This document shows, piece after piece, positions 44,524-55,352 of a stretch of 64,000 nt of DNA. The position numbers and the translations under genes are program-made. Positions within the stretch are counted from its first letter, which is position 1. The number at the start of each line of letters is the position of its first letter. The DNA is taken from contig NZ_CP046622.1 of assembly GCF_009755665.1 (NCBI RefSeq), positions 4,650,001 to 4,714,000 of the forward strand, in the 5' to 3' direction. The notes below the pieces were generated by a model. The model saw only the letters and a list, made by a program, of their open reading frames with translations, was not told the origin of the DNA and searched no databases. This DNA comes from Variovorax paradoxus (lineage in GTDB: Bacteria > Pseudomonadota > Gammaproteobacteria > Burkholderiales > Burkholderiaceae_C).

Positions 44524-46377
44524 ATGATTCCATCGCCCCGCCGACACCGCCTTGCGGCGGCCGCGTCTCTCGTGCTGCTTGCTTGCGCGGTTCACGCGCA
44601 AACCTCCGATCCCGCCGCGCCCAATAGCCCGGCGCCCATCATCGAGCGGCCGACTCCGTCCCGGCCCGGCACAAGGCCGCCGGCCGCGGCACCGGTCGCC
44701 GCCAAGCCGGCGAGCGAACCCGTCGCACAGCCCTCGGCGCTCACGGCCGAGTTGTTCTACGAAATCCTGATGGGCGAGATGACCACGCGGTCCGGCGATC
44801 CCGGAGCGGGCTACGCGCTGGTGCTCGACGCGGCGCGTCGCCTGCGCGACGGCAAGCTGTTTCAGCGCGCGGTCGAAATTGCATTGCAGTCGCGCTCGGG
44901 CGATGCAGCGCTCGCAGCGGCCCGCGCCTGGCAGGAAACGCTGCCCAACTCGCGCGATGCACGCCGCATCGAGCTCCAGATCCTGATTGCGCTCAATCGC
45001 ATCGGCGAAACCGCCGAGCTGCTGCGCGCCGAAGTCGCCGCCACCTCGCAAGTCGAACGCCCCATGCTCATGGCGGTGATCGTGCGCAACTACTCGCGCT
45101 CCACCGACAAGAAGCTGGCCGCCTCGGTGGTCGAGCAGGCACTGGCCGACGAACTCAAGAAGCCCGCCACCGGCGGGCTGGCCTGGGCAACGGTAGGCCG
45201 TATGCGCCTGAATGCGGGCGATACCTCCGGTGCGCTCGACGCCGCGTTCAAGGGCCAGGAAATCGATCCCGCCTCCGACGCGCCGGCCGCCTTGGCGCTC
45301 GAAATGATCGACCCCAGCCAGCCGCTGGCCGAGCCGATCGTCACGCGCTACCTCGCCAGCAACCCCAAGGCCTCGCCCGACCTGCGTGTTGCCTACGCAC
45401 GCGTGCTGGTCGAGAACCGCCGCTTTGCCGATTCCAGTGCGCAACTGCAGGCACTGACCTCGGCGCGGCCCGAGCTGGCCGAACCCTGGCTGCTGCTCGG
45501 CAGCCTGCAGGCGCAGGCCCGGCAGGACGGGGCCGCCGAAACATCGCTCAAGCGTTATGTCGAGCTCGCCGCGTCCCAAAAAGACCAGAAGGATGCGGAC
45601 GACCGCCAGCGCGGCACCACCCAGGCATACCTGCTTCTCTCGCAGCTCTCGGAGCGCCGCAAGGACTTTACGGGCGCGGAGCGCTGGCTCGCACGCGTCG
45701 ACAGCACCGACGACCTGGTCGTGGCGCAGACCCGCCGCGCAGGCCTGCTGGCGCGCCAGGGCAAACTGCCGCAAGCGCGCGAAGTGCTGCGCGGCCTGCC
45801 CGAGCGCACGCCCGAGGACAAGAAGCAGAAGTTTCTCGCCGAAGTGCAGCTGCTGCGCGATGCCAAGCAATACCAGGCCGCGTACGACATGCTGGCGCAG
45901 GCTTCCGTGGCTGCGCCGAACGACACCGACCTGATCTACGACCAGGCCATGGTGGCCGAAAAGCTCAACCGGCTCGACGAAATGGAACGGCTCCTGCGCC
46001 GGCTGATCGAGCTCAAGCCCGAAAACCAGAACGCCTACAACGCGCTCGGCTACTCGTTCGCCGATCGCAAGATCCGGCTCGACGAAGCGCGCACGCTGAT
46101 TCAGAAAGCGGTGCAGCTGGCACCGCAGGACCCGTTCATTGCCGACAGCCTGGGCTGGGTGGAATTCCGGCTCGGCAACACCACCGAAGCCATTCGCATT
46201 CTCGAGGCGGCCTACAAGACGCGGCCCGATCCGGAGATCGGCGCGCATTTTGGTGAAGTGCTCTGGTCGACCGGTCAGAAAGACCGCGCCGTGACGATCT
46301 GGAAAGAAGCCTTGCTGAGCGACGCCGAAAACGAAACCCTGCAGGAGACGCTCAAGCGCCTGCGGGTCAAGCCGTGA
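44524..46377 (+). CDS. TPR-repeat protein, probably periplasmic
   Basis: The 617-residue product starts with a signal peptide (HRLAAAASLVLLACAVHA then QTSD). The mature protein is built of tetratricopeptide-type helices; clear TPR units are near the C-terminus (NAYNALGYSFADRKIRLDEA; DPFIADSLGWVEFRLGNTTE). It lies directly before lolB, overlapping its GTG, a common Burkholderiales arrangement that suggests a role in outer-membrane lipoprotein or envelope biogenesis (inference). ATG 44524 is used; a TTG at 44506 is less likely. Confidence 0.88.
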   Translation: MIPSPRRHRLAAAASLVLLACAVHAQTSDPAAPNSPAPIIERPTPSRPGTRPPAAAPVAAKPASEPVAQPSALTAELFYEILMGEMTTRSGDPGAGYALVLDAARRLRDGKLFQRAVEIALQSRSGDAALAAARAWQETLPNSRDARRIELQILIALNRIGETAELLRAEVAATSQVERPMLMAVIVRNYSRSTDKKLAASVVEQALADELKKPATGGLAWATVGRMRLNAGDTSGALDAAFKGQEIDPASDAPAALALEMIDPSQPLAEPIVTRYLASNPKASPDLRVAYARVLVENRRFADSSAQLQALTSARPELAEPWLLLGSLQAQARQDGAAETSLKRYVELAASQKDQKDADDRQRGTTQAYLLLSQLSERRKDFTGAERWLARVDSTDDLVVAQTRRAGLLARQGKLPQAREVLRGLPERTPEDKKQKFLAEVQLLRDAKQYQAAYDMLAQASVAAPNDTDLIYDQAMVAEKLNRLDEMERLLRRLIELKPENQNAYNALGYSFADRKIRLDEARTLIQKAVQLAPQDPFIADSLGWVEFRLGNTTEAIRILEAAYKTRPDPEIGAHFGEVLWSTGQKDRAVTIWKEALLSDAENETLQETLKRLRVKP

Positions 46378-46895
46378 CGGCAATGTTCGCGGCGGATCTT
46401 CAGGGCGGCCGCAGGGGTTTGCTGGCGGCGGGCGTCGCGGCGCTTCTGGTCACGGCCGGCTGCGCGCAGCTCTCCGGCGGCGTGCGGCCTCAAGGCACGG
46501 ACATATGGAGCGGCCGCATGTCGCTGCGCATCGACAGCCAGCCGGTGCAGACCTTCTCCGCCCTGTTCGAATTGCGCGGCTCCCCTGAAGCGGGTGAGCT
46601 GTCGCTCACGAGCCCCATCGGCAGCACCCTGGCCCAACTGCACTGGTCGCCTGGCGAGGCCCTGCTCAAGAACGGCAGCGAAGTCCGGCGCTACGAGTCG
46701 GTCGACGCACTGATCGAAGCCGCCACCGGTGCCGCAATACCCGTCGGCGCGCTCTTCGGCTGGCTCGCGGGCCGCGACGACCGCGTTCCCGGCTGGCGCC
46801 CCGACTTGGCGCAGGTCGCGAACGGCCGCCTGCAGGCCACGCGCGAGAACCCGGGGCCCACGGCCGACCTGCGCATCGTGTTCGAACGGTCATGA
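46374..46895 (+). CDS. lolB: Outer membrane lipoprotein receptor LolB
   Basis: This 173-residue lipoprotein receives lipoproteins from LolA and inserts them into the outer membrane. The lipobox is LLVTAGC. The beta-sandwich fold features WSGRMSLRIDSQPVQTFSAL and LLKNGSEVRRYESVDALIEA fit LolB. The start is GTG 46374, overlapping the TPR gene, or ATG 46383. It ends in an ATGA overlap with ispE. Confidence 0.92.
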   Translation: MTAMFAADLQGGRRGLLAAGVAALLVTAGCAQLSGGVRPQGTDIWSGRMSLRIDSQPVQTFSALFELRGSPEAGELSLTSPIGSTLAQLHWSPGEALLKNGSEVRRYESVDALIEAATGAAIPVGALFGWLAGRDDRVPGWRPDLAQVANGRLQATRENPGPTADLRIVFERS

Positions 46896-47782
46896 AGGCA
46901 ATCTACGACCTTCCCGCACCGGCCAAGCTCAACCTCTTCCTGCACATCACCGGCCGGCGCGAAGACGGCTACCACCTGCTGCAGTCGGTCTTCATGCTGA
47001 TCGACTGGTGCGACACACTGCACGTCGAACTACGGCGCGATGGCCAACTCAGCCGCGAAGACCTGACGACCGAGTTGCCGCCCGACGACCTGGTGCTGCG
47101 TGCGGCGCGGGCGCTGCAGGTGCATGCCAGCCCGGGCCAGGGGGCCCATATCGGCGTTGCCAAGCAGGTTCCGGCGCAGGCCGGCATGGGCGGAGGCTCT
47201 TCGGACGCTGCAACGTGTCTACTGGCGCTCAACCGCCTCTGGAACCTGAATCTGCCGCTGGCGCGTCTGGCCGAAATAGGCGTGAAACTGGGTGCCGACG
47301 TGCCGTTTTTCCTTGGGGGCCGCAATGCCTGGGTCGAGGGAATCGGCGAGAAAATTACTCCCGTGAATGTGCCTGCGGCACGTTTCGTTGTGGCCAAGCC
47401 ACCCGAGGGACTCGACACGCGCTTAATTTTTTCTGCGCCGGACCTTCAACGCGCCACTCCTGCTGCTATAATCTCGGGCTTTGCTGCAGATAGCGAACAG
47501 CTTGAAGCTCCAAACCAGGAAAGCAGCGCTTTCAAGGTTTTCGACTTCGGCCACAACGACCTGCAGCCGGTTGCCCAACGGCTTTGCCCTGCAGTCACCG
47601 AAGCCATCGAATGGCTCGGCGCCCAAGGATTGAAGGCCCGGATGACCGGCTCCGGAAGTTCGGTATTCGCGAAATTGCCGCAAGGGCCGCAAGAAGCGGA
47701 ACTGACCGAAGCCCCCGCGGGCTGGCAGGTTCGTCAATGCAGCAACATGGCCGTTCATCCACTTTGGGGATGGGCGACCTGA
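46892..47782 (+). CDS. ispE: 4-diphosphocytidyl-2-C-methyl-D-erythritol kinase
   Basis: The 296-residue GHMP kinase of the MEP isoprenoid pathway has APAKLNLFLHITGRREDGYH, the ATP loop QVPAQAGMGGGSSDAATCLL and the C-terminal GLKARMTGSGSSVFA. It is coupled to lolB and followed by tRNA-Gln and prs. An extended -10 sequence (TGCTATAAT) lies within the gene at 47464. Confidence 0.96.
   Translation: MKAIYDLPAPAKLNLFLHITGRREDGYHLLQSVFMLIDWCDTLHVELRRDGQLSREDLTTELPPDDLVLRAARALQVHASPGQGAHIGVAKQVPAQAGMGGGSSDAATCLLALNRLWNLNLPLARLAEIGVKLGADVPFFLGGRNAWVEGIGEKITPVNVPAARFVVAKPPEGLDTRLIFSAPDLQRATPAAIISGFAADSEQLEAPNQESSAFKVFDFGHNDLQPVAQRLCPAVTEAIEWLGAQGLKARMTGSGSSVFAKLPQGPQEAELTEAPAGWQVRQCSNMAVHPLWGWAT
47464..47472 (+). 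promoter_or_regulatory. Extended -10 element within ispE
   Basis: TGCTATAAT is a perfect extended -10 motif about 380 bp before tRNA-Gln. The -35 region (TTCAAC, 16 bp upstream) is poor. It might drive the tRNA-Gln/prs transcript. Confidence 0.3.
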
Positions 47783-47850
47783 AGATAATCGGATCGTGAT
47801 GGGTCCGATGCGACATATATCGGTTTGTGGTGAAAACCATCGACCCGTGT

Positions 47851-47927
47851 AGGGGAGTCGCCAAGTTGGTTAAGGCACTGGATTTTGATTCCAGCATGCA
47901 AAGGTTCGAATCCTTTCTCCCCTGCCA
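47851..47927 (+). tRNA. tRNA-Gln (TTG anticodon)
   Basis: Acceptor AGGGGAG (47851-47857) pairs with CTCCCCT. The anticodon loop TTTTGAT reads TTG, the T-arm is AAAGGTTCGAATCCTTT, and CCA is encoded at 47925-47927. It lies between ispE and prs, as in other Burkholderiales. Confidence 0.97.
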
Positions 47928-47968
47928 AATCTCTTCAGGCTGCGGTCTCACCGCCGCAGCGCTTTCAG

Positions 47969-47999
47969 ACTGCGGCCCACGGGCCGCAGTGCTTCTTTT
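47969..47999 (+). terminator. Intrinsic terminator after tRNA-Gln
   Basis: ACTGCGGCCC (47969-47978) and GGGCCGCAGT (47981-47990) form a perfect stem, followed by gcttctttt. Confidence 0.75.
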
Positions 48000-48099
48000 G
48001 CAGCCTACCCGCTGCAATAATCGGCGGCCTCCGGGCCGCCACCACGACTCAAACTCTTTGGCGGCTTCCTAAAAGCCATTCGACTGCCGGGACGCGCTC

Positions 48100-49071
48100 A
48101 TGCAGGCTAATCACCCTGATTTCATGGTTTTCACCGGCAATGCCAATCCTGGCCTCGCCGCAGAAATCGCGCAAAACCTCGGTACCTCGCTGGGTGCCGC
48201 GCGCGTTGGCCGCTTCTCCGACGGCGAAGTCACCGTCGAGATCAACCAGAACGTCCGGGCGCGCGATGTGTTCGTGGTGCAGTCCACCTGCGCACCGACT
48301 AACGAAAACCTCATGGAACTGCTCATCATGGTCGACGCGCTCAAGCGCGCCTCGGCCGAGCGGATCAGCGCCGTGATTCCCTATTACGGCTATGCCCGCC
48401 AAGACCGCCGCCCGCGCTCCAGCCGGGTGCCGATCTCGGCCAAGGTTGTGGCCAACCTGCTGGAAACCGTGGGTGTCGAGCGCGTGCTCACCATGGACCT
48501 GCACGCCGACCAGATCCAGGGCTTCTTCGATATTCCGGTCGACAACATCTATGCGTCGCCGGTGCTGCTGGGCGACCTGCGCCAGCGGAACTACGAAGAC
48601 CTGATCGTCGTGTCGCCCGACGTGGGCGGTGTGGTGCGCGCGCGCGCCTTGGCCAAGCAGCTGAATTGCGACCTCGCCATCATCGACAAGCGCCGCCCGA
48701 AGGCCAACGTGAGCGAGGTCATGAACGTGATCGGCGAAATCGATGGCCGCAACTGCGTGATCATGGACGACATGATCGACACGGCCGGCACGCTGGTCAA
48801 AGCGGCCGAAGTGCTCAAGGAACGCGGCGCAAAAAGCGTCTACGCCTATTGCACGCACCCGATCTTCTCGGGCCCGGCCATCGAACGCATCACCCACTCC
48901 GCGCTGGACGAAGTGGTGGTGACCAACACCATTCCTCTCTCCGACGGCGCCCTGGCGTGCGGAAAGATCCGCCAACTCTCCGTGGCACCGCTGATCGCCG
49001 AAACGATCCAGCGCATTGCCAAGGGCGAGTCGGTCATGAGTTTGTTCTCGGACCAGGACAACCTGTTCTGA
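48100..49071 (+). CDS. prs: Ribose-phosphate pyrophosphokinase
   Basis: The 323-residue enzyme makes PRPP for nucleotide, His and Trp synthesis. [34 protein letters not shown], the metal/ribose site [17 protein letters not shown] and the PRPP motif [18 protein letters not shown] are all intact. It starts at ATG 48100. It is followed by a hairpin and rplY. Confidence 0.97.
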   Translation: MQANHPDFMVFTGNANPGLAAEIAQNLGTSLGAARVGRFSDGEVTVEINQNVRARDVFVVQSTCAPTNENLMELLIMVDALKRASAERISAVIPYYGYARQDRRPRSSRVPISAKVVANLLETVGVERVLTMDLHADQIQGFFDIPVDNIYASPVLLGDLRQRNYEDLIVVSPDVGGVVRARALAKQLNCDLAIIDKRRPKANVSEVMNVIGEIDGRNCVIMDDMIDTAGTLVKAAEVLKERGAKSVYAYCTHPIFSGPAIERITHSALDEVVVTNTIPLSDGALACGKIRQLSVAPLIAETIQRIAKGESVMSLFSDQDNLF

Positions 49072-49080
49072 GCAAAAAGC

Positions 49081-49117
49081 GGGCGCCACCTCCTTTGTCG
49101 GAACGGCGCCCTTGTTG
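49081..49117 (+). terminator. Weak terminator/attenuator between prs and rplY
   Basis: GGGCGCC (49081-49087) and GGCGCCC (49105-49111) pair across a 17-base loop, followed by ttgttg. Confidence 0.4.
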
Positions 49118-49161
49118 AACCGGAGTCGCACTGGTCGCGGTGGACTCTCACAGGAGTTGTT

Positions 49162-49830
49162 ATGAAATTCGTCGCTTTTGAGCGCGCCAAGCAGGGCACG
49201 GGTGCGAGCCGCCGTCTCCGCATCTCGGGCAAGACGCCCGGTATCGTCTATGGTGGTGAAGGCAAGCCCCAGCTGATCGAGCTCGATCACAACGCGTTGT
49301 GGCACGCCCTCAAGAAGGAAGCCTTCCACGCCTCGATCCTCGAAATGGAACTCGGCGGCGCCACCAGCAAAGTGCTGCTGCGCGACGTGCAGTACCACCC
49401 ATTCCGCCAGCTGGTGCAACACATCGACTTCCAGCGCGTCGATGCCAAGACCCGCCTGCACATGAAGGTGCCGCTTCACTTCAAGGGTGAAGAAGAGTCC
49501 GACGCCGTCAAGCTCGACCACAACCTGGTGACGCACGTGATGAACGAGCTCGAAGTGAGCTGCCTGCCGAGCGACCTGCCCGAGTTCATCGAGGTCGACC
49601 TCTCCAGCCTCAAGAAGAACGCCACGCTGCACGTGAGCGACATCAAGCTGCCCAAGGGCGTGAAGTTCGTGAGCCACGGCAAGCTGAACCCCGTCATCGT
49701 GTCGGCCGTGCCTCCGCTGGTCGCCGAAGAGCCGGCACCTGCCGCTGAAGGCGCAGCACCTGCCGAAGGCGCCGCAGCTGCCGGTGGCAAGCCTGCCGCC
49801 AAGACGGCAAAGCCCGCTGCGAAGAAGTAA
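49162..49830 (+). CDS. rplY: 50S ribosomal protein L25/general stress protein Ctc
   Basis: The 222-residue long-form L25 binds 5S rRNA. The N-terminal L25 domain ([35 protein letters not shown]) is followed by the CTC beta domain ([20 protein letters not shown]) and an Ala/Pro/Lys-rich tail ([13 protein letters not shown]). AGGAG lies seven bases upstream of ATG 49162. Order prs–rplY–pth is conserved. Confidence 0.96.
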   Translation: MKFVAFERAKQGTGASRRLRISGKTPGIVYGGEGKPQLIELDHNALWHALKKEAFHASILEMELGGATSKVLLRDVQYHPFRQLVQHIDFQRVDAKTRLHMKVPLHFKGEEESDAVKLDHNLVTHVMNELEVSCLPSDLPEFIEVDLSSLKKNATLHVSDIKLPKGVKFVSHGKLNPVIVSAVPPLVAEEPAPAAEGAAPAEGAAAAGGKPAAKTAKPAAKK

Positions 49831-49847
49831 TTCTTCCCGCACCCTGC

Positions 49848-49874
49848 AAAAGGCCCGCTTCGTGCGGGCCTTTT
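49848..49874 (+). terminator. Intrinsic terminator after rplY
   Basis: AAAAGGCCCGC (49848-49858), loop ttcgt, GCGGGCCTTTT (49864-49874) form a perfect 11-bp stem, and further Ts follow. Confidence 0.9.
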
Positions 49875-49902
49875 GCTTTTGGGGCGGCGAGATAATTCCC
49901 TC

Positions 49903-50535
49903 ATGATCAAGCTGTTTGTCGGCCTCGGTAATCCCGGGCCTGAATACGAAGCCACACGGCACAACGCGGGCTTCTGGTGGATCGACGCGCTCGCACGCGA
50001 CTGGAAGCTCAACCTAGTGCCCGAGCGCAGCTATCACGGCCTTGCGGCGCGCGCGAACATCGGCGGGCAGAGCGTGTGGCTGCTCGAGCCCCAAACCTTC
50101 ATGAACCTGTCGGGCAAGTCGGTGGGCGCGCTCGCGCGCTTCTTCAAGATTGCACCCGAAGAAATTCTCGTGGTGCACGACGAACTCGACGTGGTGCCCG
50201 GCCAGGCCAAGCTCAAGTTCGGTGGCAGCCATGCAGGCCACAACGGCCTGCGCGACATCCATGCGCAGCTGGGCACGGGCGACTACTGGCGCCTGCGCCT
50301 GGGCATCGGCCATCCCGGCGTGAAGTCGGAGGTGATCAACTGGGTGCTGAAGAAGCCGCTGAAGGAACAGCGCGAAGCCATCCAAGACGCCATCGTGCGC
50401 ACGCTGCATGCGGCCCCTGCCCTGGTGGCGGGCGAGATGGAAAAGGCGACCTTGATCATTCACACGAGCAAACCGCCCCGGCCCAAACCGCCGCGGCGAG
50501 AGCCCGGCGACGGAGGCACGCCCGCCGCCACCTAG
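49903..50535 (+). CDS. pth: Peptidyl-tRNA hydrolase
   Basis: The 210-residue enzyme recycles peptidyl-t[23 protein letters not shown] contains the catalytic His, [20 protein letters not shown] the catalytic Asp, and [20 protein letters not shown] completes the site. ATG 49903 is chosen because homology begins with [14 protein letters not shown] Pro/Arg-rich tail ([17 protein letters not shown]) extends the usual C-terminus. Confidence 0.96.
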   Translation: MIKLFVGLGNPGPEYEATRHNAGFWWIDALARDWKLNLVPERSYHGLAARANIGGQSVWLLEPQTFMNLSGKSVGALARFFKIAPEEILVVHDELDVVPGQAKLKFGGSHAGHNGLRDIHAQLGTGDYWRLRLGIGHPGVKSEVINWVLKKPLKEQREAIQDAIVRTLHAAPALVAGEMEKATLIIHTSKPPRPKPPRREPGDGGTPAAT

Positions 50536-50582
50536 TCAGCCGGCAACGAGAGCGCGGGAGAGAAAAAGGGAGAGAAATAAAA

Positions 50583-51389
<807 letters not shown>

Positions 51390-51445
51390 TTATCGCGAAC
51401 AAGGCACGCTTGTTGCAGGAGTCGGGTTATGCTGCGCCCCGCCCC

Positions 51446-52396
51446 ATGAGCCTGTTTATTCTCAAGCGCCTCGCCACGCTGATCGCCACGCTGATCGGCG
51501 CCTCGGTCATAGTGTTTCTTGTCCTGGAGATCCTGCCCGGCAACGCCGCGCAGTTGCTCATGGGCCCCGATGCGGCACCGGAAGCAGTGGCCGCGCTGGC
51601 CGCCAAGCTCGGCCTCGACCAGCCCGCCTGGACCCGCTACTGGCAGTGGATTGCGGGCCTCCTGACCGGCAACCTGGGCGACAGCTATGCCTACAGCACC
51701 CCGGTGCTCGACCTCGTCCTGGAACGGCTCGCGCTCACCGTGCCTTTGGCGCTGCTCGCGATGGCGCTGACGACGGTGCTCGCGCTGCTTGTGGGCGTTA
51801 CCGCCGCAGCGCGCCACAACAAGCTCGGCGACGTCGGCCTGATGGGCCTCACGCAGGTGGGCATCGCCATTCCCAATTTCTGGTTCGCGATCCTGCTCAT
51901 TTTGGTGTTCTCCGTTCAGCTGCAGTGGTTCTCGGCGGGCGGCTTCGAGGGCTGGGGCGAGGGAGTCTTCGCGGGCATCAAGTCGCTGCTGTTGCCGGCC
52001 CTGTCGCTGGCCGTGGTGCAGGCGGCCATCCTCGCGCGCATTACGCGTTCGGCGGTGCTCGAAGTGATGCGCGAAGACTTCGTTCGCACGGCGCGCGCCA
52101 AGGGCGTTTCGCAGCGCGCGGTGCTCTGGACCCATGTGCTGCGCAACGCGATGATTCCGGTGGTCACGGTCATGGGCATGCAGTTTTCCGAACTGCTGGC
52201 CGGCACCATCGTGATCGAAAAAGTGTTCTACCTTCCCGGCCTCGGCCGGCTGATCTTCGAAGCCATCGGCAACCGCGACCTGATCGTGGTGCGCAACTGC
52301 GTGATGCTGCTCGCGGCCCTGGTGGTCATCGTGAATTTCGTGGTCGACGTGCTCTACGCCGTGATCGACCCGCGCATCAAGGCGAGCGACATATGA
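51446..52396 (+). CDS. Peptide-type ABC transporter permease (DppB/GsiC-like)
   Basis: The 316-residue permease has six membrane segments (LATLIATLIGASVIVFLVLE and others) and the cytoplasmic EAA loop (RTARAKGVSQRAVLWTHVLR). ATG 51446 begins MSLFILKRLATL. It is the first gene of a five-gene importer operon with an amidase at the end, and overlaps the second permease by four bases. Confidence 0.92.
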   Translation: MSLFILKRLATLIATLIGASVIVFLVLEILPGNAAQLLMGPDAAPEAVAALAAKLGLDQPAWTRYWQWIAGLLTGNLGDSYAYSTPVLDLVLERLALTVPLALLAMALTTVLALLVGVTAAARHNKLGDVGLMGLTQVGIAIPNFWFAILLILVFSVQLQWFSAGGFEGWGEGVFAGIKSLLLPALSLAVVQAAILARITRSAVLEVMREDFVRTARAKGVSQRAVLWTHVLRNAMIPVVTVMGMQFSELLAGTIVIEKVFYLPGLGRLIFEAIGNRDLIVVRNCVMLLAALVVIVNFVVDVLYAVIDPRIKASDI

Positions 52397-53268
52397 GCGC
52401 TGTACCCGTTCCAAGCGCAGCGGCGCTCAAGGTTCCCGGCTTCTGGCGCCGCGCGCTGCGGCACCGCAGCTTCGTGCTCGGCGGCGTGCTCACGCTGCTC
52501 CTGCTGCTGGCCGCCGTCGTCTCGCTGGTGTGGACGCCGTGGTCGCCCTACGAGATGGACATGCCCAACAAGCTCAAGCCGCCCTCCGGCGCGCACTGGC
52601 TGGGCACCGACACCTATGGGCGCGACGTCGCCTCGCTGCTTCTGGTGGGCGCGCGAGCGTCCATCCTGGTGGGCATGATTGCCGTGGGCATCGGCCTTGT
52701 CGTCGGCACGGCGCTGGGCCTCTTGGCCGCGGCGCGGCGCGGCTGGGTCGAAGAAGCCATCATGCGGCTCACCGACTTCTCGCTCGCCTTCCCGGCCATC
52801 CTGTCGGCCATCATGATGACGGCCGTGTTCGGCGCGGGCATCGTCAACGCGATCATCGCAATTGGCATCTACAACATTCCGACGTTCGCGCGCATCACGC
52901 GCGCATCGGCCAACGCCATCTGGTCGCGCGAATACGTGGCGGCGGCGCGCGCCTGCGGCAAGGGTTCGTTCGCCATCACCATGCAGCATGTGCTGCCCAA
53001 CATCTCGGCCGTGCTGATCGTGCAGATCACCATCCGCTTTGCGATAGCCATCCTCGCCGAGGCCGCCCTCTCCTACCTTGGCCTGGGCACGCAACCGCCG
53101 CAGGCCTCCTGGGGCCGCATGCTCAACGAGGCGCAGACCATGATGTTCCAGTCGCCCTTGCTCGCGGTGTTTCCGGGCATGGCCATCGCGCTGGCGGTGC
53201 TGGGGCTCAACCTGCTGGGCGACGGCCTGCGCGACCTGCTCGACCCGCGCCTGGCGAGGGCGCGTTAA
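52393..53268 (+). CDS. Peptide-type ABC transporter permease (DppC/GsiD-like)
   Basis: The 291-residue second permease has an N-terminal OppC_N-type segment (GVLTLLLLLAAVVSLV), GTDTYGRDVASLLLVGARAS, and the EAA loop (AARACGKGSFAITMQHVLPN). ATG 52393 overlaps the upstream stop. It should pair with the DppB-like subunit to form the membrane channel of the importer. Confidence 0.93.
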   Translation: MSAVPVPSAAALKVPGFWRRALRHRSFVLGGVLTLLLLLAAVVSLVWTPWSPYEMDMPNKLKPPSGAHWLGTDTYGRDVASLLLVGARASILVGMIAVGIGLVVGTALGLLAAARRGWVEEAIMRLTDFSLAFPAILSAIMMTAVFGAGIVNAIIAIGIYNIPTFARITRASANAIWSREYVAAARACGKGSFAITMQHVLPNISAVLIVQITIRFAIAILAEAALSYLGLGTQPPQASWGRMLNEAQTMMFQSPLLAVFPGMAIALAVLGLNLLGDGLRDLLDPRLARAR

Positions 53269-53272
53269 AGCC

Positions 53273-54262
53273 ATGCCTCTTCTCGAAGTAAAAGACCTGC
53301 ACGTCGAGCTGCAAACGCAGCGCGGCCCCGCCGAGGCCGTGCGCGGCATCGGCTTCACGCTCGAGCGCGGCGAAACACTGGGCATCGTGGGCGAATCGGG
53401 CTGCGGCAAATCGATCACGGTGCAGTCGCTCATGGGCCTGCTGCCCGCCACCGCAAAAGTCAGCGGGAGCATCCGCTTCGACGGCACCGAGCTCGTGGGC
53501 CTGGGCGAAAAAGCCATGTGCCAGATTCGCGGCAACCGCATCGGCATGATCTTCCAGGAGCCGATGACGGCACTGAACCCGGTGCACACGATTGCGCGAC
53601 AGGTCGGCGAACCGCTGCGCCTGCACCGCGGGCTCACAGGCGCCGATGCGCGCAAGGAGGTGCTCGCATTGCTGGAGCGCGTGGGCATTCCCGATGCGGC
53701 TTCGCGGCTCGATGCCTATCCGCACCAGTTTTCGGGCGGGCAACGCCAGCGCATCGGCATTGCCATGGCGCTGGCCTGCGGCCCCGACCTGCTCATTGCC
53801 GACGAGCCCACCACCGCGCTCGACGTCACCATCCAGAAGCAGATTCTCGAACTCATCCAGGGCCTGGTCGCCGAGCGCGGCATGGCCTTGATCCTGATCT
53901 CGCACGACCTTGGCGTGATTGCCCAGAGCGTCTCGAAGATGCTGGTGATGTACGGCGGCAGCGTGGTCGAGAGCGGCCCGACCGAAACTGTGTTCGCCGA
54001 GCGCGCGCATCCGTACACGCAGGGGCTGTTTGCGGCGCGGCCGGCGCTTGGCGCGCCACGCGGCATCCGCCTGGCGACCATCCGCGGCAGCGTGCCCGAA
54101 TTGATCGACCTGCCGCAGGGCTGCCCTTTTGCGGGCCGATGCAAGTACACCGTCGACGCGTGCCATGCGACCAAGCCTGCGCCCACGATGCTGCCGCACG
54201 ACCACGCGGTGCGATGCATTCGGCTCGAAGAGATTGCCGCGGAAGGCGCCCTCGCATCATGA
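53273..54262 (+). CDS. Peptide-type ABC transporter ATPase (DppD-like)
   Basis: The 329-residue ATPase has Walker [15 protein letters not shown], signature [18 protein letters not shown], Walker [15 protein letters not shown] and the His switch ISHDLG. The C-terminal oligopeptide-transporter domain ([16 protein letters not shown]) has the Cys cluster seen in this family. It lies four bases after the permease gene. Confidence 0.95.
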   Translation: MPLLEVKDLHVELQTQRGPAEAVRGIGFTLERGETLGIVGESGCGKSITVQSLMGLLPATAKVSGSIRFDGTELVGLGEKAMCQIRGNRIGMIFQEPMTALNPVHTIARQVGEPLRLHRGLTGADARKEVLALLERVGIPDAASRLDAYPHQFSGGQRQRIGIAMALACGPDLLIADEPTTALDVTIQKQILELIQGLVAERGMALILISHDLGVIAQSVSKMLVMYGGSVVESGPTETVFAERAHPYTQGLFAARPALGAPRGIRLATIRGSVPELIDLPQGCPFAGRCKYTVDACHATKPAPTMLPHDHAVRCIRLEEIAAEGALAS

Positions 54263-55089
54263 GTCAGCCGATCAGCAACCAGCCCCTGCTCGAGGTGACC
54301 GACCTCGTGCGCCACTACGCCCTGCCGCGCGAAAAGCTCTTCGGCCCGCCGCCGCTCGTCAAGGCGCTTAACGGCGTCAGCTTCAAGGTCGAGACCGGCC
54401 GCAGCCTGGGCATCGTGGGCGAATCGGGCTCGGGCAAGTCGACCATCGCACGCCTGGTGATGGCGCTCGACACACCCACCTCGGGCAGCGTGCGCATGCT
54501 GGGCCGCGACCTGCACCAGCTGCCCCGCGGCGAACTGCGCACAGCGCGGCGCGACTTCCAGATGGTGTTCCAGGACCCTTACGGCTCGCTAGATCCACGC
54601 CAGACGGTGGCGCGAATCGTGGCCGAGCCGCTCGAAGCGCTGGCCGAAACCAGCCGCACCGTGCAGCGCGAGCGTGCCTCCGAGGCGCTGGCCGCCGTGG
54701 GCCTGCGCACCACCGACATGGACAAATACCCGCACGAATTTTCGGGCGGGCAGCGCCAGCGCATCGCGATTGCGCGCGCGCTCATCACGCGCCCCAAGCT
54801 CATCGTGGCCGACGAGCCCGTGAGCGCGCTCGACGTGTCCGTGCAGGCCCAGGTGCTCAACCTCATGCAGGACCTGCAGCAGCAGTTCGGCATCAGCTAC
54901 CTGCTCATCAGCCACGACCTCGCGGTGGTGAACCACCTGTGCGACGAGGTCTGCGTGGTGTGGAAGGGCAAGATCGTCGAGCAAGGCCCGCCCGGCGAGC
55001 TTTTCAGCAACGCGCAGCATCCGTACACGCGCACCCTGCTCGATGCGGTGCCGCGCACGCCCGCGGGCGGCACGCTGCTGGCCGCCTGA
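54259..55089 (+). CDS. Peptide-type ABC transporter ATPase (DppF-like)
   Basis: The 276-residue ATPase has Walker [18 protein letters not shown], signature [18 protein letters not shown] and Walker [22 protein letters not shown] 54259 overlaps the DppD-like stop. The protein is about 40-50 residues shorter than DppD-type subunits because it lacks most of the C-terminal Cys-rich domain. A long frame extending upstream in another gene is spurious. Confidence 0.94.
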   Translation: MSQPISNQPLLEVTDLVRHYALPREKLFGPPPLVKALNGVSFKVETGRSLGIVGESGSGKSTIARLVMALDTPTSGSVRMLGRDLHQLPRGELRTARRDFQMVFQDPYGSLDPRQTVARIVAEPLEALAETSRTVQRERASEALAAVGLRTTDMDKYPHEFSGGQRQRIAIARALITRPKLIVADEPVSALDVSVQAQVLNLMQDLQQQFGISYLLISHDLAVVNHLCDEVCVVWKGKIVEQGPPGELFSNAQHPYTRTLLDAVPRTPAGGTLLAA

Positions 55090-55352
55090 GGAAAGGCGCA
55101 CCAGTCGGGTCGTCGCGGCGGCGACGGCGCCGCCCTCCGATGGCGCTGAACCCGCATCCGGGTACGTCCGGAGGAAAAACCGCCCTCGCAGGCAAGCAGC
55201 AATGCGCCCGCTGCGAGAGAATGACTTTGGCTGCGCGCGTGGCATCTTTCGTGCTGCGTGCTCCTACTCCGCGCCGCGGCGCCTCCATTCGGGGCGCCGT
55301 GCGCGTTGAAGCAGCCGAATCGCACACCCAGTTTTTCCGGAGATCACACCGT

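Noticed and set aside
53518..54258. Extension of the DppF-like frame through the DppD-like gene
   Set aside because: Out-of-frame shadow of DppD; the real start at 54259 gives the normal ABC N-terminus.
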